Assembly (NCBI GenBank): GCA_007127625.1 | Contig: SKYZ01000286.1 | Coordinates: 1-7,946 of the forward strand | Direction: 5' to 3' | DNA: 7,946 nucleotides | DNA from: Aquisalimonas sp. | Lineage (GTDB): Bacteria > Pseudomonadota > Gammaproteobacteria > Nitrococcales > Aquisalimonadaceae | In this document: positions 5,663 to 7,946 of the stretch, piece by piece | Position numbering within the stretch: the stretch's first letter is position 1 | Layout: the number at the start of each line of letters is the position of its first letter | Translations under genes and position numbers: made by a program | Notes under the pieces: generated by a model | Told to the model about the DNA's origin: nothing | The model's input: only the letters and a program-made list of their open reading frames with translations | Databases searched by the model: none

Positions 5663-7057
5663 ATGTCCGAGTCAGCAGCAGTCAACGTCAAGGGAAGCCG
5701 GATAAGGACGCTGATTGTCACGGCCTTCGGCTTCTTCATGGGGATCTCCGGGATCGCCCTGTTCGGGCCCACGGCTGCCCATCTGCGGGAGCCCATGGAG
5801 CTTACTGCCACCCAGGTCGGTTGGCTGGTGGCCATGCCGGCGCTCAGCGGTGCGCTGATCCGCGTCATATTCGGTGCCTGGGCCGATGCCACCGGTGGGA
5901 AGATTCCCTTCCTGTCCCTGCTCGGCATCATGCTGGGCGCCATGGCCATCCTGGTGTTCATCCTGTTCGCCTATTACCCGGATGACCTGGGGCCGCAGTT
6001 CTACCCGCTGCTGCTGCTGCTGGGTGCGGTGATCGGCTTCGGCGTGGACACCTTCTCCGTGGGCATTCCCATGAATGCCTACTGGAATCCCATGCGCAAG
6101 CAGGGCACTGCATTGGGAGTGTTCGCCGGGTTCGGTAACGCCGGCGCGGGGGCATTCACCCTGTTCGTGCCGTTTCTGGTGGCGGCGCTGACCCTGCCCG
6201 GCGCGTATCTGTTCTGGATCATCCTGGTCGGGATCGCGTTCGTGCTGGTGGCGGTGTTCGCGCAGAACGCGCCGTACTTCCAGCTGCACCAGCGCGACGG
6301 CGTCCCGCGGGCCGAGGCCGAGGCCATTGCCAAGAAGTTCGGCCAGGAGGCGTTTCCAAGGGAAAGCCTGTGGCCGGCGCTTTTCGAGGCGGCGAGAGCC
6401 TGGCGCAACTGGGCGCTGGTGCTGACCTACTTCGTCTCCTTCGGCGGCTTTCTGGCCCTCACGGCCTGGCTACCCACCTACTGGTACAGCTACCACGGCA
6501 TGACCGCCACCATGGCCGGCAGCCTGGCGGCGGCCTTCGGTATCTGGACGGGGCTGATCCGTGTGCCGGGCGGCGCCCTGGCGGATCTGCTGGGGGGTGA
6601 GCCCACCAATTTCCTGGCCTTCGGGCTCGCCTTCATCGGCTCCATCACGCTGGTCTTCGCCGACGGTGCCGGGCCGGCGTTCCTGGGCAGCATGCTCATT
6701 GCCACGGGCTTCGGGATCTCCAATGCCGCGCAGTTCAGCCTGGTGCCCATCTACTTGCCCCGCGCCATCGGCGGCGCTGCGGGCTGGATCGGGGGCCTGG
6801 GCGGCTTCGGTGGCACGGCTTTCCCGCCGATCATGGGCATGTTCGTCGACTGGCAGGGCGAACAGGGCTACGCCAACGGTTTCATGGTGTTCGCGCTCCT
6901 GTCGCTGATGAGCATCGGGATCATGATCCTGCTGCGGGCAACCCGTGGCGGCGTTGCGGCGTCGGTGGCGGCGGCGGATGAACGCGCCGCGAAGAAGGGG
7001 GCCACGGTCCCGGATACCGGCCCCGGCGACGCGGCAGCGCAGCCGGATAAAACCTGA
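5663..7057 (+). CDS. NNP-family nitrate/nitrite porter, NarK1-like (fourth porter)
   Basis: A 464-residue, roughly 12-helix major facilitator protein of the nitrate/nitrite porter family. It carries R67 (LIRVIFGAWADATGG, helix 2) and R300 (LIRVPGGALADLLGG, helix 8) plus the glycine-rich signatures GVFAGFGNAGAGAF (152-165) and GGLGGFGGTAFPPIMG (377-392). FSVGI (131-135) followed by KQGTALG and GNAGA makes it closer to NarK1 than to its NarK2 neighbours, but it is clearly divergent from the narK1 of this window. A charged cytoplasmic loop (about 203-247) separates the two halves, and a polar, Ala-rich tail of about 40 residues (426-464) follows the last helix. The ATG at 5663 has GGGGA eight bases upstream. 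It sits between narK2-B and a universal stress gene, 23 bp from the latter's chosen start, so the three are probably cotranscribed. Uptake of nitrate or movement of nitrite is inferred from the family; the preferred anion is unknown. Confidence 0.88.
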   Translation: MSESAAVNVKGSRIRTLIVTAFGFFMGISGIALFGPTAAHLREPMELTATQVGWLVAMPALSGALIRVIFGAWADATGGKIPFLSLLGIMLGAMAILVFILFAYYPDDLGPQFYPLLLLLGAVIGFGVDTFSVGIPMNAYWNPMRKQGTALGVFAGFGNAGAGAFTLFVPFLVAALTLPGAYLFWIILVGIAFVLVAVFAQNAPYFQLHQRDGVPRAEAEAIAKKFGQEAFPRESLWPALFEAARAWRNWALVLTYFVSFGGFLALTAWLPTYWYSYHGMTATMAGSLAAAFGIWTGLIRVPGGALADLLGGEPTNFLAFGLAFIGSITLVFADGAGPAFLGSMLIATGFGISNAAQFSLVPIYLPRAIGGAAGWIGGLGGFGGTAFPPIMGMFVDWQGEQGYANGFMVFALLSLMSIGIMILLRATRGGVAASVAAADERAAKKGATVPDTGPGDAAAQPDKT

Positions 7058-7080
7058 GACGACGACGGAGGTCGATGGCC

Positions 7081-7506
7081 ATGAGCAAGATCATTGTGGG
7101 GACGGACGGTTCGGAATGCGCCCAGCGTGCCCTGCGCTGGGCCGTGAACGAGGCGCGCCTGCGGGCCTGTCCGGTGCATGTCATCTACGCCGTGGATTGG
7201 CGGGTGTTCAAGGAGGCCGTTTTCATCACTCCCTCGCAGAAGGAGGTGGATGAAGAGGCCCAGGGTGTGCTGGACCGGGCGGTCGCTGATCTGGGCGACG
7301 TCAGTGACGTCGACGTCAGGACCCGGGTCATGCATGTCGACGACAGGCACGGCCCATCGACGGTGATGCTGGCTGCCGCCGACGAAGAGGGTGACCTGGT
7401 CGTGGTTGGCACCCGGGGCAGTGGTGCGGTGAAAGGGGCGCTCATCGGCTCCATCAGTCATCGCCTTTTGCATTTCGCGCATTGTCCCGTTGTGGTGATT
7501 CCGTGA
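7081..7506 (+). CDS. Universal stress protein, single UspA domain, ATP-binding type
   Basis: A 141-residue cytoplasmic protein with one Usp domain. It begins with the family's beta strand and acidic residue (IIVGTDGS, residues 3-10). It ends with the nucleotide-binding motif G-2X-G-9X-G-S, seen as GTRGSGAVKGALIGS (110-124), then the usual closing strand (CPVVVIP). The intact motif puts it with ATP-binding Usp proteins rather than the non-binding UspA type. Two ATGs are in frame: 7075 and 7081. GGAGG at 7067-7071 is 3 bases from the first and 9 from the second, so I prefer 7081, which also gives the usual MSKIIVGTDGS start. It follows the fourth porter by 23 bp and is probably in that operon. 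Anaerobically induced Usp proteins such as UspK of Pseudomonas aeruginosa are known; a survival role under low oxygen is inferred here from context. Confidence 0.92.
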   Translation: MSKIIVGTDGSECAQRALRWAVNEARLRACPVHVIYAVDWRVFKEAVFITPSQKEVDEEAQGVLDRAVADLGDVSDVDVRTRVMHVDDRHGPSTVMLAAADEEGDLVVVGTRGSGAVKGALIGSISHRLLHFAHCPVVVIP

Positions 7507-7575
7507 CTCGGGGTCTTGAGATCAATTTCGGCAATTATTCCGTGAAGATCAGTGCGAATACCCCGGAAGGGATAT

Positions 7576-7594
7576 GGTCATGGAGGCCTTTTTT
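7576..7594 (+). terminator. Possible weak terminator after the universal stress gene
   Basis: GGTC (7576-7579) and GGCC (7585-7588) can form a short stem (one G-U pair) immediately before six T residues. The T run and position, about 70 bases after the usp stop and before the narG promoter, fit a terminator. A 4-bp stem is weak, so some read-through into narG is likely. Confidence 0.28.
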
Positions 7595-7642
7595 CGGGCC
7601 GTATCGTTTCCGGCGGCGATTCGCGCCATGACTGGAGCGGAG

Positions 7643-7684
7643 TTGATTTGAGTCAACGTTTGTAACCGGGCTCACGGGTAGTTT
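7643..7684 (+). promoter_or_regulatory. FNR/Anr-dependent promoter of narG
   Basis: Positions 7643-7656 read TTGATTTGAGTCAA, fitting TTGAT-N4-GTCAA. TAGTTT (7679-7684) lies 22 bp beyond the box, the same spacing as in the other two promoters, with T-12, A-11 and T-7 kept. Transcription would start near 7691, giving a leader of about 47 nt and the ribosome binding site AGGAG at 7726-7730. No convincing NarL heptamer was found in the 231-bp gap upstream of narG. Confidence 0.83.
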
Positions 7685-7737
7685 TTAGTCCGGAAATCGG
7701 CTCTCGGGTCGGGTTGTTAAGAGGCAGGAGATTAACT

Positions 7738-7946
7738 ATGAGTTTCTTTCTGGACAGACTGACGTTCTTCCAGCGCACCAAAGAGGAGTTCTCCGATGGC
7801 CACGGCGTGGTCACGGACGAGCCCAGGCGCTGGGAAGATGCCTACCGCAGCCGCTGGCAGCACGACAAGGTCGTGCGCTCCACCCACGGGGTGAACTGCA
7901 CCGGCGCCTGTAGCTGGAAGATCTACGTCAAGAACGGTCTGGTCAC
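7738..7946 (+). CDS. narG: Respiratory nitrate reductase alpha subunit NarG, N-terminus (cut by window edge)
   Basis: The first 69 codons plus two bases are present. The sequence matches the NarG N-terminus very closely: DGHG (20-23), [20 protein letters not shown] (31-50) and [18 protein letters not shown] (51-68). H50, C54 and C58 are ligands of the [4Fe-4S] cluster FS0, with the fourth cysteine beyond the window. The start [12 protein letters not shown] corresponds to the vestigial Tat-like stretch of NarG, which is not cleaved; the subunit stays on the cytoplasmic face. NarG holds the molybdenum bis-MGD cofactor and reduces nitrate to nitrite with electrons passed from NarI and NarH. AGGAG lies seven bases before the ATG. 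It has its own FNR-type promoter and should be followed by narH, narJ and narI. Confidence 0.97.
   Translation, partial: MSFFLDRLTFFQRTKEEFSDGHGVVTDEPRRWEDAYRSRWQHDKVVRSTHGVNCTGACSWKIYVKNGLV

Noticed and set aside
7516..7525. TTGAGATCAA after usp as a fourth FNR box
   Set aside because: The half-sites are only 2 bases apart instead of the 6 between TTGA and TCAA required for an FNR dimer.

Overview
This window is a nitrate-respiration locus from a high-G+C proteobacterium. It holds the start of a nitrate sensor kinase (narX), four consecutive nitrate/nitrite porters of the NNP branch of the major facilitator superfamily, a small universal stress protein, and the start of the respiratory nitrate reductase catalytic subunit (narG). 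The FNR/Anr-type promoter boxes and the NarX/NarG sequences point to a facultatively anaerobic or denitrifying gammaproteobacterium. A halophilic or alkaliphilic Ectothiorhodospiraceae-like host is a guess from overall feel, not something the sequence proves.

Layout. narX runs leftwards off the window edge (474 to 1). A 239-bp AT-richer divergent region carries a perfect FNR box and leads into unit 1, narK1 (714-2003) then narK2 copy A (2071-3678), which ends at a strong intrinsic terminator (3703-3733). A second FNR-type promoter (3844-3885) drives unit 2: narK2 copy B (3961-5571), a NarK1-like porter (5663-7057) and a universal stress protein (7081-7506). A third FNR-type promoter (7643-7684) drives unit 3, narG (7738 to the window end), presumably continuing as narGHJI.

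How the genes work together. NarX would sense nitrate/nitrite in the periplasm and signal to a NarL-type regulator, probably encoded beyond the left edge. FNR/Anr would switch on all three units when oxygen falls. The porters bring nitrate to the cytoplasmic active site of NarG and/or export nitrite. NarG reduces nitrate using electrons from the quinol pool.

The main oddities are as follows. Two tandem narK2 copies are about 87% identical in protein by hand count, with patches of exact DNA identity up to 104 bp. Both copies have what looks like a two-helix insertion between the two six-helix halves. The three FNR promoters have identical box-to-(-10) spacing. A 17-bp motif is shared upstream of two of these promoters. 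I did not find evidence for a wholly new type of system; this is an expanded version of a known one.
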